A stretch of 64,000 bases of DNA from Brumimicrobium ulvae (GTDB lineage: Bacteria > Bacteroidota > Bacteroidia > Flavobacteriales_D > Crocinitomicaceae): the NCBI RefSeq assembly GCF_947504225.1, contig NZ_CANNGT010000010.1, positions 103,267 to 167,266 on the forward strand, in the 5' to 3' direction. Both the position numbers and the translations under genes were made by a program. Position 1 is the stretch's first letter. Every line of letters begins with the position of its first letter. This document shows, one piece after another, positions 19,184 to 29,500 of this stretch. A model generated the notes under the pieces. It saw only the letters and a program-made list of their open reading frames with translations, did not search any database and was not told the DNA's origin.

Positions 19184-22100
19184 TTACTGCTTCACAATTT
19201 TGAAAGTTCTTTGACCTTCATTATTGTATACACGTAAAGTATAGATTCCTTTTTCAAGGTGATCAATAGTAAGTGTTGCTTCTGTTGCATTATTCAATGC
19301 TTTATTTTCAACCATTACCACTCTTCCATTCATGTCTAACATTTCAATTCTTAAAGCTGAAGTGTTAGATGGATTCACGATGTTTAATACACTAGTTGTT
19401 GGATTAGGGTATACTGAGATTTCAGCAAACTCTTCCTCTTCAACAGATACCCAAACACAGTTATCTACGTTTACTTCAACAACCGCTGTATCCGCTGGAC
19501 AAACACCATTTGATGTGATGTAGCTATAGTTATACTGCGCTGCTAAACTTGGTGATGTTGGTTGAGAATTCGGTAAAAGGTTACCGTTAAAATCATACCA
19601 GTCTCCTCCTATATCAACGTTTCCTGATAAGGCAGCATAAAGGTTAATCGGCTCATTTTTACAAACCGTAATTGACTGACCATCACCTGCTGTAGATTCG
19701 TTGTATACATTGATCGTAGCTACTGAAGTATCTGCACAAGCAAATCTTTCAACATAGAACAACTCATACGAACCTGAAGGTAAAGTTGAATATTCAAAGA
19801 TCGAGTCATTCAGGTGAATATCTAGGCCATCTGAATGCCATGTTCCTCCCCCCATTGCAGCAGTAACAATATTATCATTTAAGTCAACGGTTCCGTCTAA
19901 ACGACAAACATTTTTTGTACCATCTTGACCTGTGATACAGTCATCGATTCTAATTTCATCTACAAGAATATCATTGTAATATGCATCATTAGTCGTTGTT
20001 GTTTGGTTGGTCATGAAACCTACTTTCACAACAGTATTAGCGTATGCTGCTAAATCGAAGCTAGCAAACTGCCACTCATCACTGTCTCCTCTTAGCGTAT
20101 CTAACAAAATCCAAGACGTACCATCATGAATAGAAACAATTAAGGGCACATTATCCCCAGGGTTATTAGTATTGTTACTGAACCATTCAAATCCTAAATA
20201 AGGAGTTGTAAGAGGGGTTAAGTCAACTTCAGTTGTAATCAACATCATACTGTCTGGGGTTGGCGTTGAACCGTCAGACCATGCGAAGGTACCAGCTGCT
20301 TTTCCATTATTTGCTGCACCATAATCAGCTTGCCCTGTGAACTTCCAGAAATTATTCGTACTTGAACTCGATGTATTTGAAGATAAGTTCTCATAACATG
20401 TTGGTAGTTCTCCAGATTCGAAGCCTTCATAGTATGGTGCTAGAACAGCGCCACACAGTGTAGTTGCTGTTGTTTCTATACCGAATGAACTTAAATCTCC
20501 AGATCCACAATCAGACTGTACATAAAAATCATACGTTGAACTTGGGTTTAATCCACTAACCGTATAAGGGTTTGTGGTAACACCAGAAATAACAGTACCT
20601 GTACCTGGAGTAAATCCTTCTGGTCCATACTCGATATTCCATGTTGTTGCAGAGTTGTTTTCTGTCCAATCTAGATCAACAGATGTTTGTGTTTCATTTG
20701 AAGCTACAAGATCTGTTGTAGGAAGACAAGATGGTGCTTCATAAATTGCGATATCATCAACCGAAAGATACCAAGGAGAACCATTTACGATTCCTTTGAT
20801 TCCGATATAATAAACTCCTGAAGTTACAGGCGTAAACACCCCTGATAGCAATTGATATTGATTATTAACAACTCCTGTTTCTGCAACAATAACATTAGTC
20901 ATTGATGCTGCGTTTCCTGAAGCACCATAACTAATTTCTACTTTAGCATTCGTTGCTGTAGAACCATCTTGGCGAGCATAAACATCCATCATATACGATG
21001 TTCCCCCTACAAGTTGAACTGGAATAAACATCCAATCTGTATTACTATATCTTAAGAAAGCATTCCAATCTCCTGTTCTCGGAGAACGATTATATGACGT
21101 TAAAGTATTATTAGCTGTCCAAGTTGATGTTCCAGCTTCAGATTCTTGAGTTAAACAACCATCCACATTAGTGTTGTGTGTATAACCACTTTCAAATCCT
21201 TCAAAGTAAGGAATGCTATAAGGGTTACATGGTGTTGTAAATGCAAAAGGTCCAGCCCAAGTACTTTGGTCAGTCCCACCACAATCAGCTTGAACATAAA
21301 ACTCATAAGCTGTTTCTTCTGTTAAACCTGTCAAGTTATGTGGATTAGTTGTTGTGCTCACAGGAGTTCCACTTCCTGGAGTGAATCCAGCTGCACCGTA
21401 TTCAACATTCCAAGCTGTTTCTGAACCTCCGTTGGTCCATCCTAAATCAGCTGAAGTTGTGGTTAGGTTTGTTATTGCTAAATCTGTAGGTGCTGGACAA
21501 GTTGGAGGTGTTGTAAATGCGAAAGGTCCAACCCAAACACTTTGATCCGATACTCCACAGTCAGCTTGTACATAAAAATCGTAAGTTGTTTCTGGTGTCA
21601 ATCCAGTTAAACTATGCGGATTAGTTGTTGTAGCAACATCGGTTCCATTGCCTTGAGTGTATCCATATGTACCATACTCAATATTCCAATCAGTTGCAGC
21701 TCCTGCTTCAGTCCATTCTAAATCAACAGATGTTGCTGTTAAGTTTTGAATATCTAAATCTGTAGGTGCTGGACAAGTAGGTGGAGTTGTAAACTCGAAA
21801 GGTCCAACCCAATTACTTTGATCTGTTCCACCACAGTCAGACTGCACATAGAACTCATAAACAGTTTCTGGTGTTAATCCTGTCAAGTTATGCGGGTTAG
21901 TTGTTGTTCCATTTACCATAGTACCACTTCCTTGAGAGAAACCTGCAGCACCGTATTCAACATTCCATGCTGTAGCAGTTCCAAACTCAGTCCATCCTAA
22001 ATCAACAGTTGTTGCCGTTAGGTTTGTTATTGCTAAGTCAACAGGGGCTGGACATGCGATTGTTGTTACAGTAAAGTCTGTAACATCAAAATCCAAATCA

Positions 22101-22555
22101 TTTGGTGATCCCCATTGACCTACCGCAATGTAAACAGTTTGTCCAGCTTGAAGCATTGCTGAAACAGTTTTTGATACACTTGATGATGTTGAACCATCAG
22201 CATCTAGTTCATCTGAAAAGGCTACTCCTGAACATGATGCAAAGATTCCTATTCCATTCCAACCGTTTCTAGTGAATATTGTCATTGAGATTTCCTCTGC
22301 TGTTGCCCCTGCAGTGTATTCGAACAAATAAACGTCATCATCCCAGTAGTTAACATTAATAGATGTTCCTGTTGGATTATCGTTCCAGTCTTCAGGACCT
22401 GCATTACCTGGAGTAGTAATTCCCATACTGGTATAACCATCTGTTATACCTACAGCACTACCACAGCCATATTGTCCAAACGACAATGTGGAAATTGAAA
22501 GAGATGCCAACAAAGCAAAACCAATTTTCCTTAGTTTTTTGTAATTTTTTTTCAT
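19184..22555 (-). CDS. Giant T9SS-secreted multidomain protein 2 (1123 aa)
   Basis: A secreted paralogue. It has a signal peptide (about 1-27, ending SFGQ), an N-terminal beta-domain reminiscent of pre-peptidase C-terminal domains (30-170), three FN3 repeats (170-440), one jelly-roll module with PYFEGFESGYTHN (440-600), an FN3, a MAM-like module with PYYEGFESGELPTC (690-860), two Ig-like segments with VCRLDGTVDLND and ITVCKNEPINLYAAL, and the T9SS type A sorting domain ending FKIVKQ. The last ~510 codons align without gaps to the 1163-aa paralogue at a constant offset of 3597 bp. No enzymatic motif is seen. A separate transcript is suggested by terminators on both sides. Confidence 0.88.
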   Translation of the reverse strand: MKKNYKKLRKIGFALLASLSISTLSFGQYGCGSAVGITDGYTSMGITTPGNAGPEDWNDNPTGTSINVNYWDDDVYLFEYTAGATAEEISMTIFTRNGWNGIGIFASCSGVAFSDELDADGSTSSSVSKTVSAMLQAGQTVYIAVGQWGSPNDLDFDVTDFTVTTIACPAPVDLAITNLTATTVDLGWTEFGTATAWNVEYGAAGFSQGSGTMVNGTTTNPHNLTGLTPETVYEFYVQSDCGGTDQSNWVGPFEFTTPPTCPAPTDLDIQNLTATSVDLEWTEAGAATDWNIEYGTYGYTQGNGTDVATTTNPHSLTGLTPETTYDFYVQADCGVSDQSVWVGPFAFTTPPTCPAPTDLAITNLTTTSADLGWTNGGSETAWNVEYGAAGFTPGSGTPVSTTTNPHNLTGLTEETAYEFYVQADCGGTDQSTWAGPFAFTTPCNPYSIPYFEGFESGYTHNTNVDGCLTQESEAGTSTWTANNTLTSYNRSPRTGDWNAFLRYSNTDWMFIPVQLVGGTSYMMDVYARQDGSTATNAKVEISYGASGNAASMTNVIVAETGVVNNQYQLLSGVFTPVTSGVYYIGIKGIVNGSPWYLSVDDIAIYEAPSCLPTTDLVASNETQTSVDLDWTENNSATTWNIEYGPEGFTPGTGTVISGVTTNPYTVSGLNPSSTYDFYVQSDCGSGDLSSFGIETTATTLCGAVLAPYYEGFESGELPTCYENLSSNTSSSSTNNFWKFTGQADYGAANNGKAAGTFAWSDGSTPTPDSMMLITTEVDLTPLTTPYLGFEWFSNNTNNPGDNVPLIVSIHDGTSWILLDTLRGDSDEWQFASFDLAAYANTVVKVGFMTNQTTTTNDAYYNDILVDEIRIDDCITGQDGTKNVCRLDGTVDLNDNIVTAAMGGGTWHSDGLDIHLNDSIFEYSTLPSGSYELFYVERFACADTSVATINVYNESTAGDGQSITVCKNEPINLYAALSGNVDIGGDWYDFNGNLLPNSQPTSPSLAAQYNYSYITSNGVCPADTAVVEVNVDNCVWVSVEEEEFAEISVYPNPTTSVLNIVNPSNTSALRIEMLDMNGRVVMVENKALNNATEATLTIDHLEKGIYTLRVYNNEGQRTFKIVKQ

Positions 22556-22725
22556 AAACCTTAATAATTATTTTGCGCGAATATAATTATTAAAAGTACA
22601 TTCCAACAGCTATAAACTATACTATAGATGACAATTCGCATCTATTTTAAAATCCAGAAAACACAGCAGGTAATACATCAAAAGCACCAAAAAAACTTAA
22701 GGTGCTGTTTATGAGTTGAGTCAAA

Positions 22726-22758
22726 AAAAAAAAAACGCCCCCAAAAGGGGACGCTTTT
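22726..22758 (-). terminator. Intrinsic terminator of the 1163-aa T9SS protein gene
   Basis: The stem is aaaa.cg.cccc / gggg.cg.tttt with loop aaaa and two mismatched positions (22731-22742 with 22747-22758), followed on the minus strand by a run of about 13 T. A second hairpin, agcacc/ggtgct (22683-22688 with 22701-22706), lies just beyond it. The hairpin resembles the one after the 1412-aa paralogue. Confidence 0.8.
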
Positions 22759-22780
22759 CATTATTGTAAAAAGAAGTGAC

Positions 22781-25700
22781 TTACTGCTTCACAATTTTAA
22801 AAGTTCTTTGACCTTCATTATTGTATACACGTAAAGTATAGATTCCTTTTTCAAGGTGATCAATAGCAAGTGTTGCTTCTGTTGCATTATTCAATGCTTT
22901 ATTTTCAACCATTACCACTCTTCCATTCATGTCTAACATTTCAACTTTTAAAGCTGAAGTATTTGATGGATTAACGATGTTTAAAACACTTGTTGTTGGG
23001 TTAGGGTATACTGAGATTTCAGCAAACTCTTCCTCTTCAACAGATACCCAAACACAGTTATCAACGTTTACTTCAACTACCGCTGTATCCGCTGGACAAA
23101 CACCATTTGATGTGATGTAGCTATAGTTATACTGCGCTGCTAAACTTGGCGATGTTGGTTGAGAATTCGGTAAAAGGTTACCGTTAAAATCATACCAGTC
23201 ACCTCCCATATCAACATTTCCTGATAAGGCTGCGTAAAGGTTAATCGGCTCATTTTTACAAACCGTAATTGACTGACCATCACCTGCTGTAGATTCGTTG
23301 TATACATTGATCGTAGCTACTGAAGTATCTGCACAAGCAAATCTTTCAACATAGAACAACTCATACGAACCTGAAGGTAAAGTTGAATAATCAAAGATAG
23401 AGTCATTCAGGTGAATATCTAGGCCATCTGAATGCCATGAACCTCCACCCATAGCAGGAGTAACAATGTTATCATTTAAGTCAACAGTTCCGTCTAAACG
23501 ACATACATCTTTTGAACCATCTTGACCACTAATACACTCATCAATTCTAATTTCATCCACAAGAATGTCATTATAGTAAGCGGAATTAGTTGTTGTTGTT
23601 TGGTTGGTCATGAAACGTACCTTAACAACGGTATTAGCGTATGCAGCTAAATCGAAGCTAGCAAACTGCCACTCATCACTGTCTCCTCTTAGCGTATCTA
23701 ACAAAATCCAAGAAGTACCATCGTGAATAGAAACAATTAAAGGTACATTATCACCAGGGTTGTCAGTATTATTACTGAACCATTCAAATCCTAAATAAGG
23801 AGTTGTTAGAGGAGTTAAGTCAACTTCAGTTGTAATCAACATCATACTGTCTGGGTTTGGCGTTGAAGCGTCGGACCATGCGAAGGTACCAGCTGCTTTT
23901 CCATTACTTGCTGCACCATAATCAGCTTGTCCTGTGAACTTCCAGAAGTTATTAGCACTTGTACTCGTAGTATTTGAAGATAAGTTCTCATAACATGTTG
24001 GTAGATTTCCAGATTCGAAACCTTCATAGTATGGTGCTAGAACAGCTCCACACAATGTAGATGCAGTAACTCCAGAACCAATAGAACTGATGTCTCCAGA
24101 TCCACAATCAGACTGTACATAAAAATCATACGTTGAACTTGGGTTTAATCCACTAACCGTATAAGGATTTGTGGTAACACCTGTAATAACCGTACCTGTA
24201 CCTGGAGTAAATCCTTCTGGTCCATACTCGATATTCCATGTTGTTGCAGTATTATTCTCTGTCCAATCTAAATCGATAGATGTTTGTGTTTCATTTGAAG
24301 CAACAAGATCTGAAGTAGGAAGACAAGATGGAGTTGCTGTGATCGTAACCGTAAAGTCAACTGTTGACCCGTAATTCACATTTCCACATGCTGGTGGATT
24401 TGCGGTAGATCCCCATTGACCACGAACACGCATACGGTAATCACCTTGTGCTGTACCCGGTGGAACGGTAACACTTAATGTTTTTGCTGCACTTGAATTC
24501 GCTAAAGAGGCTACTAGTTCACTGGCTTCAAAAGTAAAGTTATTGTTCCAATCAACCCAGATATTCACACCGTTTGAACCTGAAGAGTATACAGTACTTA
24601 CGTCAAAAGTTAACGACTCATAGGCTTCAATTACCTGTATTGTTTCATCAGCGTATGAACCTGCTGGCTGTGAAGTCGCCGTATAGTTCACGTTAGTTAA
24701 TGCAAGTGAAGATTCTATTGAGCTTAAGTACTCACCCCAAGTAGTTGAAACATCACAATACATGTTCTCAAAGTTAAAAGGACCTGCCCAGTAACTAGAA
24801 TCACCAACTCCACAAACAGAACGTACGTAGAAGTCATATTGTGTATCAGGTGTAATCGTAATTGTATGTGGGTTAGAAGTTGCTGTTTCTAAAGTTCCTG
24901 TTCCTTGTGTAAATCCAGGAGCTCCATATTCTACTTGCCATTCTGTAGCTGAACCATTTTCTGTCCAAGTTAAGTCAGCAGATGTTGATGACATAGCTCC
25001 AGTATTTAAATCCGTTGGTGGAAGACAAGACGGTGTTGCAACAATTGTTAATGTAAAGTCAACCGTTGTCCCATAATCCACGTTTCCACATGCTGGTGGG
25101 TTAGCAGTAGAACCGTATTGCCCACGAACACGCATACGGTAATCTCCAACAGGAGTAGCTGCAGGAACTGCAACAGTAAGTGTTTTTGAAGCATCAGAGT
25201 TAGCTAATGAAGCAACCAATTCTGCAGGGTCGAAAGTTAAATCATTGTTCCAATCAACCCAAACATTTACACCATTACCTCCACCAACATAACTCGTGTT
25301 GATGTCAAAGCTCATCGTTTCAAATGCCTCAAAACTTTGAGCTGTTTCATCAGCATAAGAACCTGCTGGCTGAGCAGTCGCGGTGTAAGTTATGTTTGAA
25401 AGTGCTCCCATAGAATTAACACTTGACAAGTAATCTCCAGTCCAACTCGTTGACACCTCACAATAGGATACTGAAAATGCGTATGGCCCTGACCAACTAC
25501 TTTGTGATCCTCCACAGTCTGATTGAACATAAAATTCGTAGTCTGCACCTGTAGTCAGACCTGTTAAGCTGTGTGGATTAGTTGTTGTTGAAACTGGTGT
25601 TCCTGAGCCTAAAGTAAATCCAGGAGCTCCATATTCTATATTCCAATCTGTTGCACCTCCATTTTCATTCCATGATAAATCTGCAGAAGTCACGGAAGTC

Positions 25701-26272
25701 ATCGTTGCCATTAGACCACTTGGTTGGATACATCCCACCTGTTCTATTGCAGAAAAATCATCAATATAAAAGTAATAATCTCCTGTTGTATAAGTCCCAT
25801 CGATTCTCCAAATGAAATCAGATCCATTGGGTACATCTGCAGCATCAATTACAGCACTTCTGGTCGCACAAACAGTAGAAGGTGTATGACTTGCAAAATC
25901 AATTACATCGTAGGTAATCCAGTTTGTTCCGCCATCTATTGAATACTGTAGGTTAAACACACCAAAGTCATCAGTAGTTCCCATCTCATCAGACCAATCG
26001 ATTATTTTATAATCTAATGATACATTAATGTCTAAACCAGTTGCTGTTTGGTTGGGACTTGTCGCTGCTGCTGTAGCACCTGAACTATACAAATTAACCC
26101 TCATGGCGCCTGTTCCAGCACATGGCGTAGTTGATGTGTGTGCGAAACCATTAAATGTCCAGGACGCTGGAGCCGACGCGCCTTCAAATCCTTCACTAAT
26201 GAAGACTTGAGAGTTAACATGCCAACTCGTCAAAAAGACGGATAACATGAGTAAAAGTAATTTTGTTTTCAT
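22781..26272 (-). CDS. Giant T9SS-secreted multidomain protein 3 (1163 aa)
   Basis: A secreted paralogue. The signal peptide is about residues 1-22 (ending HVNSQ). Then come a MAM/jelly-roll-like module starting ISEGFEGASAPASW (23-180), FN3, a GEVED-type domain (about 265-415), FN3, a second similar GEVED-type domain (about 500-650), FN3, the MAM-like module PYYEGFESGNLPTC, two Ig-like segments, and the T9SS type A sorting domain. The two GEVED-type domains share NGVN(V/I)WVDWNN and GDYRMRVRGQ motifs, so they arose by internal duplication. The 3' 1.5 kb is collinear with protein 2. No catalytic motif is seen; a surface role is inferred from the architecture. Confidence 0.88.
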   Translation of the reverse strand: MKTKLLLLMLSVFLTSWHVNSQVFISEGFEGASAPASWTFNGFAHTSTTPCAGTGAMRVNLYSSGATAAATSPNQTATGLDINVSLDYKIIDWSDEMGTTDDFGVFNLQYSIDGGTNWITYDVIDFASHTPSTVCATRSAVIDAADVPNGSDFIWRIDGTYTTGDYYFYIDDFSAIEQVGCIQPSGLMATMTSVTSADLSWNENGGATDWNIEYGAPGFTLGSGTPVSTTTNPHSLTGLTTGADYEFYVQSDCGGSQSSWSGPYAFSVSYCEVSTSWTGDYLSSVNSMGALSNITYTATAQPAGSYADETAQSFEAFETMSFDINTSYVGGGNGVNVWVDWNNDLTFDPAELVASLANSDASKTLTVAVPAATPVGDYRMRVRGQYGSTANPPACGNVDYGTTVDFTLTIVATPSCLPPTDLNTGAMSSTSADLTWTENGSATEWQVEYGAPGFTQGTGTLETATSNPHTITITPDTQYDFYVRSVCGVGDSSYWAGPFNFENMYCDVSTTWGEYLSSIESSLALTNVNYTATSQPAGSYADETIQVIEAYESLTFDVSTVYSSGSNGVNIWVDWNNNFTFEASELVASLANSSAAKTLSVTVPPGTAQGDYRMRVRGQWGSTANPPACGNVNYGSTVDFTVTITATPSCLPTSDLVASNETQTSIDLDWTENNTATTWNIEYGPEGFTPGTGTVITGVTTNPYTVSGLNPSSTYDFYVQSDCGSGDISSIGSGVTASTLCGAVLAPYYEGFESGNLPTCYENLSSNTTSTSANNFWKFTGQADYGAASNGKAAGTFAWSDASTPNPDSMMLITTEVDLTPLTTPYLGFEWFSNNTDNPGDNVPLIVSIHDGTSWILLDTLRGDSDEWQFASFDLAAYANTVVKVRFMTNQTTTTNSAYYNDILVDEIRIDECISGQDGSKDVCRLDGTVDLNDNIVTPAMGGGSWHSDGLDIHLNDSIFDYSTLPSGSYELFYVERFACADTSVATINVYNESTAGDGQSITVCKNEPINLYAALSGNVDMGGDWYDFNGNLLPNSQPTSPSLAAQYNYSYITSNGVCPADTAVVEVNVDNCVWVSVEEEEFAEISVYPNPTTSVLNIVNPSNTSALKVEMLDMNGRVVMVENKALNNATEATLAIDHLEKGIYTLRVYNNEGQRTFKIVKQ

Positions 26273-26456
26273 AAACCTAGTTTTAAATTAATATTAGTTG
26301 CATAAAAATAGTTAAATAATATTTCAATACAAAACATGAGACTATATAAATCAATCACTTGAGGACCAACACAATATATAGAGGCTTAAAAAATAAAAAA
26401 TCAGGACAAACAATCCTTTATTTAAAGGGGAAGTAGAAAAAAATTGAATAAAAAGA

Positions 26457-26490
26457 AAAAAAGCGCCTCCAAAAAGGAGACGCTTTTCAT
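26457..26490 (-). terminator. Intrinsic terminator of the 1412-aa T9SS protein gene
   Basis: A 12-position stem with a single C-A mismatch, aaaagcgcctcc/ggagacgctttt (26459-26470 with 26476-26487) and loop aaaaa, is followed on the minus strand by a long T tract. Confidence 0.88.
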
Positions 26491-26513
26491 AGCAACTTAA
26501 AGTCAGCTTCAAT

Positions 26514-29500
26514 TTACTGCTTCACAATTTTGAAAGTCTTATGACCCTCATCATTGTATATACGTAAAGTATAGATTCCTTTTTCAAGGTGATCAATTGT
26601 CAATGTTGCTTCCGTAGTATTGTTTAATGCTTTATTTTCAACCATTACCACTCTTCCATTCATGTCTAACATTTCAACTTTTAAAGCTGAAGTATTTGAT
26701 GGATTAATGATGTTTAAAACACTTGTTGTTGGGTTAGGGTACACTGAGATTTCAGCAAACTCTTCCTCTTCAACAGAGACCCAAACACAGTTATCAACGT
26801 TTACTTCAACTGTTGCCGTGTCTGCTGGACAAACACCATTTGATGTGATGTAGCTATAGTTGTACTGAGCTGATAAGCTAGGTGACGTTGGTTGAGAGTT
26901 CGGTAAAAGAACCCCGTTATAATCGTACCAATCACCGCCCATATCAACGTTACCTGTCAATGCAGAGTACAAATCAATCGGCTCATTCTTACACACATTA
27001 ATGGTAGTACCATTTCCTGCAGTCGAAGGTCCGAAAACATTAATGGTAGCAATTGTAGTGTCAGGCTGACAAATACCTTCAACGATGTAAAGAACATCAT
27101 GTGCCCCTGCAGGCAAGTTGCTCACATTAAATAAAGAATCGTTCACGATTAAACTTTGATCTGCTGGGAATTCCCAACGACCATAACTATTATCGTTTGT
27201 AATAATTCCATCATTCAAGTTTAAGCTATCGTCTAACCTACAGATATCAACACTACCTGGTTGACCAGGAGTTGGGATACACTCACCGAAGCAAACGTCA
27301 TCGATATACAGTCTATAACCATCAAGCCCTCCTGGTGGCACATGGAAAGCGACATAAACAGTTCCATTAAACATTGTCAAATCCACAGTTGTATCCATAT
27401 ACGTTGTGTTACTGTAAGACGCCAAATGCATCAATGTATCAGTAAAGTCAGCGGGCTCAGTTCCAGTTGTAGAAAGTAACACTTGGAAATCATTCGGCTC
27501 ACTAGCACTTTGTACTCTATAATGGAACTTCATAAACTCATTTCCAGTAAGGACCAACCCAGGAGTGATTAAATAGTCGTCATTTGCTCCACTATTAAAG
27601 TCAGTAGTGATAATAGCTGAATAGGCACCTGTATTCGGATTCATAGTACTTACTTCCCAAGCTTCTCCATCTCCGTTCACATTACGTACTCTCCAACATC
27701 CAATAGTCGGGGAATTGTCGATATCAAATCCTTCACAGAAACCATTTGCCAAAATAGCGTCACAACTGGTCAAGATATTATTTACACCATCCCAGCTTCC
27801 TGGGGTAGTAGTTCCTCCACAATTTGCAGAAACATAAATATCATATTCAGTATTTCCATCTAGTCCAGTTATGGTAAATGGATTTGTTGTTGCGATATCG
27901 GATCCGATCTCGGTTCCAGTACCAGGAGTAAATCCAGGCGCACCCCATTCCACGTTCCACTCTGTCTCATCACCATTGGCAGTCCATGAAATTGTAATTT
28001 CATCATTTAAAACTGCATCAACAGTAACTGCAGATGGTCCTGCTGCACTTCCAATAGTAATTGTATACTCTGGACTATCATCTCCATTATCATCTCTTAC
28101 GATCACTGTATGAGTTCCTACTGTTAAGTTATTTGGAATTGCACCAAAGGCACCACCATCAACAGAGAAAGTAAACGGTGCTACACCACAATCCACATTA
28201 GAGACTAGGAAAGTACCATTATCACCATTGTTACATGTTGCATCAACTGGATCTATATCAACGTTAACAGAGTTAATGTTCACAGTTACCAACGTACGCC
28301 CAACGCTTTCACAACCTTCATGGCTAGCAGCCGCAAAGAACTCATAAACACCATTGGTTGCAGTTGGCATTACAGTTGTACCAACCGTTTCTAAAGGATT
28401 CGTTGTCCCGACAACATTACCTCCTGTAAGCGCATCATACCAAACTAAATCAGTAGATGCAGCAGCACTATAGTATACAGTACCGTTATAAGCTCTAGGT
28501 GAATTTGTTGAAGAAAATAAACCACATAATCCTACACCTGTTTCAATTGAAATATCAGCGTTTGAATAAGTCTCAACTGATGGTACTGTAGTGTACCCAG
28601 CAAAATAATTAATATAAATCCCATAGGTTTCTCCTGCTGGGATAAGCAGATCATCGATATCAATAGTATGCATAGAGCTTGGAGTAGCTGGAGTATTATA
28701 CACCCCTAAAGTTGTCCAATCTCCCGCTGTAGTTTCAGAACCCAGATAAGACCCAACTTTATAATAAACTGTTGCAGTAGGATCTACTGTTGAATACATC
28801 AACGCATCTAAAGAATCAACGTTTAGATCAAAAGGAGAGTTATTAGTAATATTAAACATTACACCTCCGTTACAACCATTTCCTCCAGTTGTGTTGTCTG
28901 TTGTTAATGAAGACCCGCTTCCTAGACCACCAATTGCTGAAATTTCCGCAGAGCTTACTCCATTACAAAAGTTGAATACATCAGGATCAGCTACTGGGTC
29001 ATTTGGAATGGTTGTTCCTACGGTCACCAAAGTCCCTACAGGTTCTGACCAACATTGTGTTGTTGTATTATAAGCCTTAACATAGTATGTTCCAGTAGCA
29101 GTAACACTATACGGTGCAGATGCATTATCTGTCATATCTGACGTAGAATTACTTGTACCTTGCCAATAATAATCAACATCAGTTGGAGCTGCAGGTACAG
29201 TAATTTGAGTACCCGGTGCACAAACTGGATTCTGGTCTGCAACTGGAGCTGGTGGTGCAGCTTCTACAGGAATGTTCGTAACTTCAATTGAATCCGCATC
29301 AGACCATGCTGCATAATTAGAATCATAAGTCCTAACATAGTACATTCCATTTTCTAGTACATTCCAAGGTGTAGAAGCATCATTAGTCATATCAACTCCG
29401 TCAGCAGTTACCTGCCAATACCAAGTCTCATTAGCCCCTAGCGTTCCAGAAGCTGTTAAATCTGTACCTGTAGCACAGTCTGGAGCACCTGCCGACTGAC

